NCBI GenBank assembly: GCA_037481695.1
Contig: JBBFLE010000001.1
Span: 502,989 to 566,988 of the forward strand
Length of the DNA stretch: 64,000 bases
Direction of reading: 5' to 3'
DNA from: a bacterium
GTDB taxonomy: Bacteria; Desulfobacterota; Desulfocorpusculales; Desulfocorpusculum
Below, in pieces: positions 44,773 to 53,084 of this stretch (the first letter of the stretch is position 1; each line of letters starts with the position of its first letter). A program made the position numbers and the translations under genes. The notes below the pieces were generated by a model. It was not told the DNA's origin and ran no database searches. It saw only the letters and a list, made by a program, of their open reading frames with translations.

Positions 44773-45999
44773 TTAGGCCAACGATATTTTTTTTAAAGGG
44801 GGCCTCTTGGGGTTAATGAGGCTCAATCCAGTGGATACAGGATCGGCGCCTTGGTACACTTTTCGCCCATTGATCCACAACTGAATCACCTGCACCCAAG
44901 GACCTTGGACCCGAAGAACCACAAAATCTGCGGGCAGACCGGGTCTCAGTTGACCACACTGATGAGAAGGACCCAGGATTCGAGAGGGCCCTCCCGTGAC
45001 TTTGGTTAGATAGTCTTCCACATCGCCTCCCAGGTGTTGCGCAAGCAGAAAGGGCGCCTGGACAAGGCTCTCTGGGTAGTAGTCACTGACTAAAGCATCT
45101 ACGATACCTTCTGTTACTGCCGAGCGGGCGCTGAGGTGACCGTTGGAAGAAGTTCCCCGAAGCACGTTGGGTGCTCCCACAAGCACGGCCATGGATCTGG
45201 CTTTGGCCTCTCTGGCCGCCTCCATACTGATGGGGAACTCACATCCTTTGACCCCCAGGTCTGCCACAAATCTCACTTTTTCAACGGTGTCGTCGTCATG
45301 GCTCAGAAGTGGTATTCCTTTATCTATGATTCGTTTGGTCAGCTGCCTGACCTGCCGCCACCCCTCGGCGCGCATTTTCCTTTTTTCCCTGGCCATGGCG
45401 AGGGTGTCTTTGCGGGAAAGCTTATATGTTCCCGAGTAATAGCGGTGATAGGCTTCAAAAGATCGGAACTGGCCTTGACCCGGTGTGTGATCCATGATGG
45501 AGGCCATATCCACGGCCCCCTCATCCAGCAGTTCCATGAGAACTTGAGCAGCCCTTTGGGATCCAACTTCATAGCGGGCATGGACCAGATGATGAACCGT
45601 GGCTTTTCCTGATTGGGCAAACCTCTTAATGGTTTCAATGAGCTCCACAGCCTTCTCAGGGGATCTCAGCCCCCGGTCATTGTCCACAAAACTTATTCCG
45701 TGGAAAAAAGTTCCGATACCGGCTGCAGCTAACCTCCTGTCCAGGGCTTGGAGGGCGAACTCTGGGTCAAAGTAAACCCCTGGGCGCATCTCAATGCACT
45801 TCTCCAAAACGTCACAGTGCAAGTCCACCAGGGCAGGCGCTATGAGGGCCCCGTCCACATGAATGGGTGTCCATGAACGGTTGGGGGAATCCTCGGAATC
45901 ACCCAAAGTATGGATCTGGTGCTCGTCAAAAAGGATGGCTCCTTGCTGATAAAGTCTTTGTCCGTCAAAAAGAGGACCACCCCAAAGGAATGTACTCAT
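44773..45999 (-). CDS. phnM: Alpha-D-ribose 1-methylphosphonate 5-triphosphate diphosphatase PhnM
   Basis: The 408-residue amidohydrolase-fold enzyme removes pyrophosphate from the intermediate made by PhnGHIL. PALVDLHCDVLEKCIEMRPG carries the metal-binding HxD-type motif, and LLSHDDDTVEKVRF the later His/Asp ligands. It overlaps phnO by 4 bp and precedes phnC by 17 bp. Confidence 0.94.
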   Translation of the reverse strand: MSTFLWGGPLFDGQRLYQQGAILFDEHQIHTLGDSEDSPNRSWTPIHVDGALIAPALVDLHCDVLEKCIEMRPGVYFDPEFALQALDRRLAAAGIGTFFHGISFVDNDRGLRSPEKAVELIETIKRFAQSGKATVHHLVHARYEVGSQRAAQVLMELLDEGAVDMASIMDHTPGQGQFRSFEAYHRYYSGTYKLSRKDTLAMAREKRKMRAEGWRQVRQLTKRIIDKGIPLLSHDDDTVEKVRFVADLGVKGCEFPISMEAAREAKARSMAVLVGAPNVLRGTSSNGHLSARSAVTEGIVDALVSDYYPESLVQAPFLLAQHLGGDVEDYLTKVTGGPSRILGPSHQCGQLRPGLPADFVVLRVQGPWVQVIQLWINGRKVYQGADPVSTGLSLINPKRPPLKKISLA

Positions 46000-46526
46000 G
46001 CCAATTCTCCTGAGAAGATTTGTTTGTTGGAAGCCTGGGCCTTTGTTTGATGAGGCTTATCTGTCCTTCTAGAAATATCCAGACGGTAAATGCGGGATCT
46101 GGCACTCTTCAGACCAGCCTTCTCGTAGAACATTCGACGGGTACTTTCCCGGTTTTCGCTGCTAATGACTTCCAAGCGTACAGATCCGCTCTTCTTGGCT
46201 GCCTCCACTGCCATGGTCACCAGGGCACGTCCCAACCCCAGGCCACGCCACTTGGGAAGCACTACCAGTTCCTCTATGCTTGTTTGATATCCGGCCAGTC
46301 GAAGCACAGCAAAAGTGCGGAGTGTGACCATGCCGACTACCTCGTAGTCAGGAGGCGCCAGGGCCAAAATACATTGGTAGGAGTCATCCTTCAGAAGAGA
46401 TTCATACACTGAGGAAAGCTCCGTGGAATAAGTGGCGTACTCCAGATGGGACAAAAGCCCCCGTATATCAGTCAGGTCATCCGAACCTGCCTTGCGAAAG
46501 ACAAACTTCATTTCATGCTGACCCAT
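45996..46526 (-). CDS. phnO: GNAT acetyltransferase of phosphonate operon (PhnO-like)
   Basis: The 176-residue GCN5-related N-acetyltransferase has the acetyl-CoA loop VVLPKWRGLGLGRALV and the RRMFYEKAGLKSARSRIYRLDI end typical of the fold. As the first gene of the phn operon it corresponds to PhnO, which acetylates aminoalkylphosphonates in E. coli; substrate specificity here is inferred from position only. ATG 46526 has AAGGGA upstream; ATG 46511 is an alternative. Confidence 0.82.
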   Translation of the reverse strand: MGQHEMKFVFRKAGSDDLTDIRGLLSHLEYATYSTELSSVYESLLKDDSYQCILALAPPDYEVVGMVTLRTFAVLRLAGYQTSIEELVVLPKWRGLGLGRALVTMAVEAAKKSGSVRLEVISSENRESTRRMFYEKAGLKSARSRIYRLDISRRTDKPHQTKAQASNKQIFSGELA

Positions 46527-46965
46527 CTTGAGATCCCTTACCTTTCTTCCATTTGGACTCAGTTGCTCTTATAGCTTCCTTGCACACAATTGCATTAAAC
46601 CAGGACTGTGTTACAGAAACATTTCCGGTTCATGAAAGATATCTGACAGGCATCGGCGTGTGAGAAAGGAAAACAATGTTTTATTAGATTGCAAAATGAT
46701 TAGTGATTCTGGTGGGCTAACTATTTGATATTATTGTACGACCTAGTTTATGCTCCAGTGCTCCCTCTTTCTACCTGATGGGGTTCTTGCCCGGTCCATG
46801 AGTGAAAATGGATAAAGGAGCCAGGGGGTTGAGGGCCTAACCCCTGACGCATCCTATCCCAAGGAGTAAACCAGATGGGTCCTCCATACCAGCACAAGGA
46901 ATGTTTCAAGACAGTTCATGTGAGAGGTACTGTGCCCGCAGGGGGGGGAGGTGTACAAGTGATCT
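46527..46965. other. Intergenic region between phnO and the antiporter gene
   Basis: These 439 bp carry the Pho box at 46632 and otherwise no supported gene. A run of eight G lies at 46941-46948 just beyond the antiporter stop. Confidence 0.4.
46632..46649 (-). promoter_or_regulatory. PhoB box upstream of the phn operon
   Basis: Read on the minus strand the sequence is CTGTCAG-ATAT-CTTTCAT: two 7-bp direct repeats close to CTGTCAT with a 4-bp spacer, the known Pho-box layout. It lies about 105 bp before phnO in the correct orientation. It predicts phosphate-starvation induction of the whole operon. Confidence 0.7.
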
Positions 46966-48171
46966 TTAACCTTCCTCGCTCAAGCCATCTTCCTCTCGTG
47001 GTTTTCTTGCGGGTTCCTCAAGCTTTGGTAATAGATGGCGAGGCAGAAAAGCTATACCTGCTATCAAAGTGGGGATCACGGCACTTGCTATGACCACGGC
47101 AACCAGAAAGGAATACTGATCCTGGGTTACTATCTTGTGGGAAAACCCATAGAGGGCTGAGATGGTTCCAAAGGTGAGCCCAGTTGACATCAACAACGTG
47201 TAATACCATCTTTCATCACGCCTGTTGCAGAACTTTCCGATGATTGGGTAGAGCCCGAATATTTTGGATATCACCTTACCACCCAACAAGAGCAGGAACA
47301 CAACAGGAGCAGAAAAGAGGGCCGGCAGAGAAACAAAGGTTCCTGCCCGAATGAAGTAAAACGGGGTGAGAAATCCAACTGTCAAAGTCCGCAGACGCCG
47401 GATCCAGAAGGTGTCACCGTTTGAAAATTCCGCCAAGACCATGCCCGCGATATAGGCGGGAAGAACCGCCTCGCTTCCAGACCAAAGCGCCAATGCGCCC
47501 AGACCAAACAGCACAAGAATCACCCATTTGGTTCTTATGGCAGCAGTCCCATATGCATAAACGCTGGTCAGCCACCTGCTGGTCAAGGGTAGAATGGCCA
47601 AGATAAAAAGCGTAACAGCAATAAAAATGAGGGTCTTATACGTGAAAGGTGCAAACAACAGACCCAGGGCGATCACTGTGCCCAGATCATTGACAAAGCA
47701 GGCTCCCAGAATACCTTTTCCATAGGCCGTCCTGTTGAGGCCTGTCTCCAGCATGACCGCATAAACAACCGCCATGGAGGTAGTTGAAAGAGCAACACCG
47801 CAGAGAAGACTGGCATGAAGATCCCATCCCAAAAGGTAACGTGCAACGGCTGTGCAGCCCAAAAACGGAGCCAGAAAACCTACTGCACCGACTACAGTGA
47901 CTTCCTTAAGTTTCTTCCGAATCACCTCCGGCTCTAGTTCAGCCCCGGCCAAAAAGGTCAGCAGTACGGCTCCTGATGCCGCCAGGAACCGAAGCCATTC
48001 CAGATCTGAGCCTAAAATGTCCGGCTTGCCCAGGAACCCTGCGACGGCTGCAGCCACAACCCCAACACAGATCTCAACAAGGGCGATGGACACCCGCAGG
48101 TGGTAGGCAACAATAGCAGATATAACGGCCAATCCAAGCCACAGGGCAGCAATGGAGAAAACATGTTCCAC
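46966..48171 (-). CDS. CPA-family cation:proton antiporter, fluoride-riboswitch controlled
   Basis: The 401-residue membrane protein has about twelve helices and belongs to the CPA2-type Na+/H+ exchanger domain family (VAYHLRVSIALVEICVGVV, FLAGAELEPEVIRKKL, then GACFVNDLGTVIALGLLF, where the ND pair is the ion-binding region). There is no C-terminal TrkA/RCK domain. I chose GTG 48171 because AAGGAGG lies eight bases upstream; an ATG at 48201 has no such site. A fluoride riboswitch and a terminator hairpin precede it, so it probably serves in fluoride or associated ion tolerance. Confidence 0.9.
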   Translation of the reverse strand: MEHVFSIAALWLGLAVISAIVAYHLRVSIALVEICVGVVAAAVAGFLGKPDILGSDLEWLRFLAASGAVLLTFLAGAELEPEVIRKKLKEVTVVGAVGFLAPFLGCTAVARYLLGWDLHASLLCGVALSTTSMAVVYAVMLETGLNRTAYGKGILGACFVNDLGTVIALGLLFAPFTYKTLIFIAVTLFILAILPLTSRWLTSVYAYGTAAIRTKWVILVLFGLGALALWSGSEAVLPAYIAGMVLAEFSNGDTFWIRRLRTLTVGFLTPFYFIRAGTFVSLPALFSAPVVFLLLLGGKVISKIFGLYPIIGKFCNRRDERWYYTLLMSTGLTFGTISALYGFSHKIVTQDQYSFLVAVVIASAVIPTLIAGIAFLPRHLLPKLEEPARKPREEDGLSEEG

Positions 48172-48221
48172 GATGGAGTCCTCCTTGTTCCAACCAAGCA
48201 TCTAGGCCCTCGTGCAGGCAC

Positions 48222-48246
48222 AAAAAAAACCGCGCTAGCACGGGTT
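48222..48246 (-). terminator. Intrinsic terminator of the fluoride riboswitch
   Basis: On the minus strand AACCCGTGCTAGCGCGGTT folds into a short GC stem followed by eight T. It lies between the aptamer and the antiporter start and is the likely expression platform. Confidence 0.75.
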
Positions 48247-48283
48247 ACTCTTGGCACCCTTGGGTTATTACCCTCGCGAAGGC

Positions 48284-48342
48284 CTGCTCAGTAGGAGTCA
48301 TCAGCCTGGGCCGGGCGGTTATCGGGGGACTCCATCCCCGAA
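48284..48342 (-). promoter_or_regulatory. Fluoride riboswitch (crcB motif)
   Basis: On the minus strand the RNA reads CGGGGATGGAGTCCCCCG, then ATAACCGCCC, then GGCTGATGACTCCTACTG. These are the conserved blocks of the crcB-motif aptamer: the GATG stem, the AACCGCC pseudoknot strand and GCTGATG-CTCCTAC. The 5' GGAGT loop and the 3' ACTCC can pair as the known pseudoknot. It lies about 110 nt before the antiporter start. Confidence 0.9.
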
Positions 48343-48396
48343 CATCATTAATGCTAATGTTTTCCCCACCAAAAATCAAGGCAACCGCAAAGATCC

Positions 48397-48430
48397 TTAC
48401 CCATTTCAGCTCAAAGCACTTTTGGGTAAA
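48397..48430. repeat. TTTTGGGTAA hairpin family, copy 2
   Basis: TTACCCATTT and TTTTGGGTAA flank CAGCTCAAAGCAC. It shares the core with copies at 34473, 48449 and 48644. Confidence 0.75.
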
Positions 48431-48448
48431 TTCTGCCTCATACAGTTG

Positions 48449-48490
48449 TTTTTTACCCAAAACAGCTCAAAGCACTTTTGGGTAAGAATG
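48449..48490. repeat. TTTTGGGTAA hairpin family, copy 3
   Basis: TTTTTTACCCAAAA and CTTTTGGGTAAGAA enclose CAGCTCAAAGCA. It is 18 bp from copy 2 in the same orientation. Confidence 0.8.
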
Positions 48491-48643
48491 TTCAGATTTT
48501 CAGTTTTGGGGAGCAAGATCAATACAGGAGTTTCACAGATTAGGTTTACAATCAGGAGTAATTAGTTGTTATTAAAAATGAATTGGGGATTTAATTTGTA
48601 GAACCCAAACCTTTTTCACACGGTAACCCAGGACTGCCAGAGA

Positions 48644-48688
48644 CCATTTTTACCCAAAACAGCTCAAAGCATTTTTGGGTAAAAATGG
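48644..48688. repeat. TTTTGGGTAA hairpin family, copy 4 (longest stem)
   Basis: CCATTTTTACCCAAAA pairs with TTTTTGGGTAAAAATGG across the loop CAGCTCAAAGCA, giving an almost perfect stem of about 16 bp. Confidence 0.85.
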
Positions 48689-48861
48689 TCAGATTTCCAT
48701 TACTGGAGGGCAACGGCAGATCCTAGCTGCTTTTGGGAGTGGACCCTTTTATAATGGTATTTCACCATCTTAAGTGGTACTATGCACTTGTTGAGAAGCA
48801 TGAAGGCGGGTAAAATGCTTGCAAATGAAGCCAGCTTTAGGCAAGAGGCCAAGAGGTTGCT

Positions 48862-49317
48862 TTGGAGCAAAGTGATCCGGCCATGGGGAGCTCATTGGGC
48901 ATCACTACTGAAAAAACCAATTATCCGCGAGACATCGAGAGGTTAAGGGAAACCCTCAGCCGCCTTAAAAACCAAGGCAAGATTCTCATGGCTCTTGTGC
49001 ACGGAACTTTGGCCAACCGCACCACCCATCCCCGTTGGGACCTTCACCTGGCTATTTACATGAACGCCCAGGATCAAATGCAGGAGCTTTCTATTCTGGA
49101 GGAGATTCTGCGAAACTCAGCAAGGGATGTGTTCATACTGAGGCTAGACGATGAAAAGCAACCCCCCATGCTGGTGCGCGAGGCCCTTCGTGGAATACAC
49201 TTGGTAGAACCAGATCAGGCCACATTGTCCAGATTGACCGAGAGTGTGGAAAAGGCCTGTCGAGGAATCCTTTTCCCAAGAGATATCAAGAATTCTTCTA
49301 AACTTTCGAAGAGTTAG
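48862..49317 (+). CDS. Degenerate MNT-like nucleotidyltransferase, no HEPN partner
   Basis: The 151-residue protein keeps the shape of an MntA-type nucleotidyltransferase (ILMALVHGTLANRTTHPRWDLHLAIYM, then DVFILRLDDEKQPPMLVREALRGIHLVE). However, the GSxARG motif reads GTLANR and the DxD pair has one Asp replaced (WDLHL), so catalysis is probably lost. No HEPN gene follows. The start is uncertain: TTG 48862 with AGAGG upstream or ATG 48883. It may be a decayed antitoxin. Confidence 0.6.
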   Translation: MEQSDPAMGSSLGITTEKTNYPRDIERLRETLSRLKNQGKILMALVHGTLANRTTHPRWDLHLAIYMNAQDQMQELSILEEILRNSARDVFILRLDDEKQPPMLVREALRGIHLVEPDQATLSRLTESVEKACRGILFPRDIKNSSKLSKS

Positions 49318-49590
49318 CTATTCCCATGCTGGCTCCTCCTGCGGCTTTACACAGCTAAGAAGTCCATGGAACGCCTCGGGAGAAAACTCTGTACCGAACA
49401 CTCAGGTCCCCCCGTCTTGAAGCTTTGGCAGCTGGTGCAAAAAGCCCAGCTCAATCAGTCGGATCGGTGGCCTTGGGAAATAAGAGCTCAGGTCCAAGTG
49501 TGCTTGCCCAGTTTCCACCACAGACCAGAGAAACACACAACAGGAAGAATCAGGACCCTCTGGGCATGAATGAGTCCATCTCAAAATCTT

Positions 49591-50556
49591 TTAAGAGTAG
49601 CAAGAATTCTTCGCCAATCTTTTAATGCTGGCTACCTGTTGAAATGCTATGGCAGGGATTGGGCCCGATAAGGCCCAGTCCATCTTGTAAGCTCCGGGCC
49701 CCAAAGCATGGCTGCCGAGTCTTTTCAAATAAGCCCCGGGAAGACTGCCCTGGGCAATCCGGGCCAGGTTTCTGGGTGTCAAATCCAAAAACACAAGCTT
49801 GGACGTGGGTATCTCTTTGAGATCTCTGACCCAATGGCCCACCTGAATCTCTCCGCCCATAGATTCCAGGCATTGTGATAGGGCTGAAGCCAGGCTCCTT
49901 GAGCCACCCGAGGCCAGGGGCCAACCCCATCTCACGGCAGCTGCCCCAAGCAAAAGGCCGACGGCAGCGCTCCCAATTCTGTCCAAAGGAAGCATGGAAT
50001 GGGCCGCCAGCCCGGCAAAAAGCGCTTGGGCCCTCGTGCTTTCGAATCTTTTCCGGGCCAATCTCAAAGCCGGCAAAAGAGCTTTGAAACCAAACCTGGC
50101 AAAGTTTAAAGGACGCCTTGGGAACCACTTGGCCCCAAGCAAATCCTCCAGAAAGCTCCCCCAGTCATCCAACATGGGCTCTATCATTTCCCCGAGCAAG
50201 GCACCATCCTTGCCCAGGTCACGTTCCAGGTTCTCGGCTCCGCACCTCAATATCACCGCAGTGCCGTCTTCCAGTGGATGCGCCAGAGCGGCCGGGGGAA
50301 AGACCCACTTCAAACCGTAATGCTCCAGATTCAGAGATTTAAGAAAAGGTGAACAGATCCCCAATGCATGAACCGTGGCACATACGTCATGTACAAACCC
50401 GGGGAGTGTCAGCTCTTGTGTGCGAAGTCCACCACCGGCCTCTGCTGCCCCCTCCAAGACCAAGACCGAATATCCCTCTTTTGCCATGGCTATAGCGGCT
50501 GAAAGGCCATTGGGACCTGATCCCACGACCACCACATCCACAGATTTCCTAGGCAT
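49591..50556 (-). pseudogene. Truncated CrtI/phytoene-desaturase-like oxidoreductase
   Basis: This encodes the N-terminal 300 residues of an FAD-dependent phytoene-desaturase-like oxidoreductase: VVVVGSGPNGLSAAIAMAKEGYSVLVLE (dinucleotide-binding), GLRTQELTLPGFVHDVCATVH, GWPLASGGSRSLASALS, and GAYKMDWALSGPIP. Family members continue for about 180-200 residues, but here the reading diverges just after SGPIP (near 49660) and stops after about 20 unrelated residues. The missing part is not found in other frames to the left. The start ATG is intact. Confidence 0.75.
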
Positions 50557-50591
50557 CTGTGTCCTTTTGCTTTGAAAAAGCCCAGGAACTT

Positions 50592-51257
50592 CTAACCTTC
50601 CGCATGTTCCAGGGCAAAACGCTCCTGCCTCGGGAGGAGCCGTTTCCCCCTTTGCACAACCGTGACATCCATGCCCAGGTTCCGGAAGGCACAGGCATAT
50701 TCCAGTCCATCGGCCCCCCCGCCCAGGATGAGGATGGACTCAGGGAGAGTTTCCAACTGGTAAACCGACTCATTGGTCAAAAATGGCACTTCTTCCAGCC
50801 CCGGTATCTTGGGTATCAGTGGCCTTGTACCAGCGGCTATGATGAACTTCTCACTGGATACTGTTGTACCTTCCACCTTTACATGATGCCTGTCCAAAAA
50901 ACAGGCACGTCCTGAGATCACTTTTATGCCTATGGCCTCAAAGGTTTCTGGCAAATCCTTTGCATAGGCGGCCTCCACCACAGATCTCACTCTGGCCATT
51001 ACTCCCCTTTTGTCCATTGCTTCTACACCTGGGAATCCAAGACCATACTCCCGGGCCTTCTCCAAGAGATGATTCACATGACCTGCCCGAACAAGTGCCT
51101 TACTCGGGATACAGGTCAAAGATGTGCAGTTCCCCCCGAGCCGCCTCTTCTCCACTATGGCCACTTTCTTGCCCAGGCTGCTTGCCGTAACCGAAGCCAC
51201 AAGTCCGCCTATTCCCCCTCCTATTACCACAAGCTCGTAATCGAACCTCCTTGCCAT
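50592..51257 (-). pseudogene. Truncated dihydrolipoamide dehydrogenase / MerA-like flavoprotein
   Basis: This encodes only the first half (about 221 residues) of a class I pyridine nucleotide-disulfide oxidoreductase. FAD site YELVVIGGGIGGLVASVTA, redox-active CTSLTC (C-x4-C), and the NAD-binding start ILILGGGADGLEYACAFRNLGMDVTVV are present. The rest of the NAD domain and the dimerisation domain with its catalytic His are missing after RLLPRQE. It runs straight into the truncated CrtI-like gene 35 bp later. The start is uncertain (51257 or 51299). Confidence 0.75.
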
Positions 51258-51465
51258 ACCGGGCCCCCGCAGCAAAGATGCCATTTTCATCCCATTCAAA
51301 GCCCAAAGGCATTACTCTGTCAATCAAGAAGCAGTGGGATCTCCACGGGATACCCTTGCAGATCCCAGCCAATGTCTGGCCATTTGCTTGCTATAATGCA
51401 AAGAGTTCTTTATGTTGTCTCACATGCGGGGATCTAAGAGACTTCAGGCTGCCATTGGGGGAGTC

Positions 51466-52266
51466 ATGAAAATGCTAAAGGTTTTCTCGTTGGGTTTTCT
51501 AGCCATTTACTTTTGCTCAGGGATTGCCCGGGCTCAGCTTCCGGAACCTGTTCCATGTGAAGGCTGCTGGATTCCATCCCTGGTGACAAGCTGGCAGTGG
51601 CAGCTGCAAGGCAAGGTAGACCCTCGGGTACAGGCACAGATGTATGATATTGACCTGTTCGAGAACAGCCCCGAATTGATCCAGGAGCTTCATGAAACCG
51701 GCCGCAGGGTGGTTTGTTACATGAGCGCTGGGACTTGGGAGAACTGGAGGCCTGACAAGGAGCTTTTCCCTGAAGAGGTCATAGGTAAGAGGTACAAGGC
51801 TTGGAAAGGTGAGAGGTGGCTGGACATAAGACGTTTGGACCTGCTGGCAGAACCCATTAGGGCCCGATTGGACCTGTGCAAGGAAAAGGGCTTTGACGGT
51901 GTGGAATTTGACAACATAGACGGGTACCTGCATGACACCGGATTCCCCATTAGCTATAGGGATCAGCTCTTGTACAACATTTTTCTGGCCAACGAAGCTC
52001 ATTTGAGAGGCCTGAATGCGGGTTACAAGAATAATCCCGAGCAAGTCCAAGAATTGCTTCCTTATTTTGACTGGGTCCTTGTGGAACAATGTGTACAATT
52101 TGATGAATGCGAGATATACCTGCCTTTTGTGCAATCCGGAAAACCCGTCATGGCCGTAGAGTACAAGGGTACTACTTCAAAAATTTGTTCAGTTCTAAAT
52201 AGCTTGAATTTCAACGGTTTGAAGAAAAAGAAATCCCTTAAGGCTTGGGGGGTTTCTTGTCGCTAG
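51466..52266 (+). CDS. Secreted GH114-type glycosidase-like protein
   Basis: The 266-residue protein has a signal peptide (VFSLGFLAIYFCSGIARA) and a TIM-barrel domain of the GH114 endo-alpha-1,4-polygalactosaminidase family: WQWQLQGKVDP, YDIDLFENS, RRVVCYMSAGTWENWRPD, WLDIRRLD, KGFDGVEFDNIDGYL and FDWVLVEQCVQ. The Asp/Glu pairs in VEFDNID and YDID are candidate acid residues. It is probably secreted to act on a galactosamine-containing polysaccharide. GGGGGAG precedes the ATG; ATG 51472 is an alternative. Confidence 0.85.
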   Translation: MKMLKVFSLGFLAIYFCSGIARAQLPEPVPCEGCWIPSLVTSWQWQLQGKVDPRVQAQMYDIDLFENSPELIQELHETGRRVVCYMSAGTWENWRPDKELFPEEVIGKRYKAWKGERWLDIRRLDLLAEPIRARLDLCKEKGFDGVEFDNIDGYLHDTGFPISYRDQLLYNIFLANEAHLRGLNAGYKNNPEQVQELLPYFDWVLVEQCVQFDECEIYLPFVQSGKPVMAVEYKGTTSKICSVLNSLNFNGLKKKKSLKAWGVSCR

Positions 52267-52304
52267 AAATAATCGGTTGAGCAATTCTAGAAAGGAGTCA
52301 CAGC

Positions 52305-52880
52305 ATGAAAGTATTAGGGATCCTGGGAAGCCCGCGCGTGGGGGGAAACAGTGACATTCTTCTGGAGCAAGCCTTGGCGGGGGCCAGGGATGCTGGAGCC
52401 CAGGTGGAAAAAATAGTCCTGGCCCACAAGAAGATCTCCGGCTGCCTGGACTGCGACCAGTGCGACGAGACAGGAATCTGCGTCATACAGGACGACATGT
52501 TGGAGATAAAGGAAAAGATCCTAGAGGCCGATTCCATCATACACAGCGTGCCTGTCTATTTCTGGTCCATGACCGCCCAGATGAAGGCTTACCTGGACCG
52601 TTGGTGCGTCTTTTTCGACAGTGAATGGCGCTGGCACAAGCACATCTATCCAAAGATGAAAGGAAAGAGGATCGGTCTTATAACGGTCTGTGGAGACAGG
52701 GACGTTCGCACGGGAGATCCCATAGTCACAAGCTTTAAAAACACTGCTGAGTTCTCCAAGCTGAGCTGGATAGGCGCTGTTCAGGCCTCGGCAGGCCCCA
52801 AGGGTGAAATAGAAAAGGACCAGAAAGCCAAGGCAGAGGCTTACAGGCTGGGCCAAAGGGCTGCCGGTCAGGAGCCCTAA
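52305..52880 (+). CDS. Iron-sulfur flavoprotein / NADPH-dependent FMN reductase family
   Basis: The 191-residue flavodoxin-fold protein has the FMN phosphate loop GSPRVGGNSD, a Cys cluster CLDCDQCDETGIC (C-x2-C-x2-C-x5-C) and the SVPVYFWSMTAQMKAYLDRW segment. This matches anaerobic iron-sulfur flavoproteins, which reduce small electron acceptors. GAAAGGAGTCACAGC precedes the ATG. It is a single gene between GH114 and the cNMP protein. Confidence 0.85.
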   Translation: MKVLGILGSPRVGGNSDILLEQALAGARDAGAQVEKIVLAHKKISGCLDCDQCDETGICVIQDDMLEIKEKILEADSIIHSVPVYFWSMTAQMKAYLDRWCVFFDSEWRWHKHIYPKMKGKRIGLITVCGDRDVRTGDPIVTSFKNTAEFSKLSWIGAVQASAGPKGEIEKDQKAKAEAYRLGQRAAGQEP

Positions 52881-53084
52881 GGGACCCATAGCTCATCCAA
52901 GGGCTTATCCACAACAAAACAGGACCTCCGATCAAGAGAATTTTGTTTTCTCCGAAGGATTTCGGGCTTCACTTCACAGGATTTCTGTTAGTATAGAAAA
53001 CAAGAAAGGGGGTGATAAGGCCGAATCCGCGTAGTAGGGGGCTTTCCCAGAGCTTATCTCCCATCCATCCGAAAGGAGGCCGCC

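Larger units (their letters stand above)
48247..48861. other. Intergenic region with riboswitch and hairpin repeats
   Basis: Apart from the fluoride riboswitch, this stretch holds three copies of the ACCC-AAAA/TTTTGGGT hairpin family (48397, 48449, 48644) and no supported gene until 48862. Confidence 0.5.

Noticed and set aside
46941-46948. Run of eight G as a phase-variation tract
   Set aside because: It lies outside any supported reading frame, downstream of the antiporter stop.
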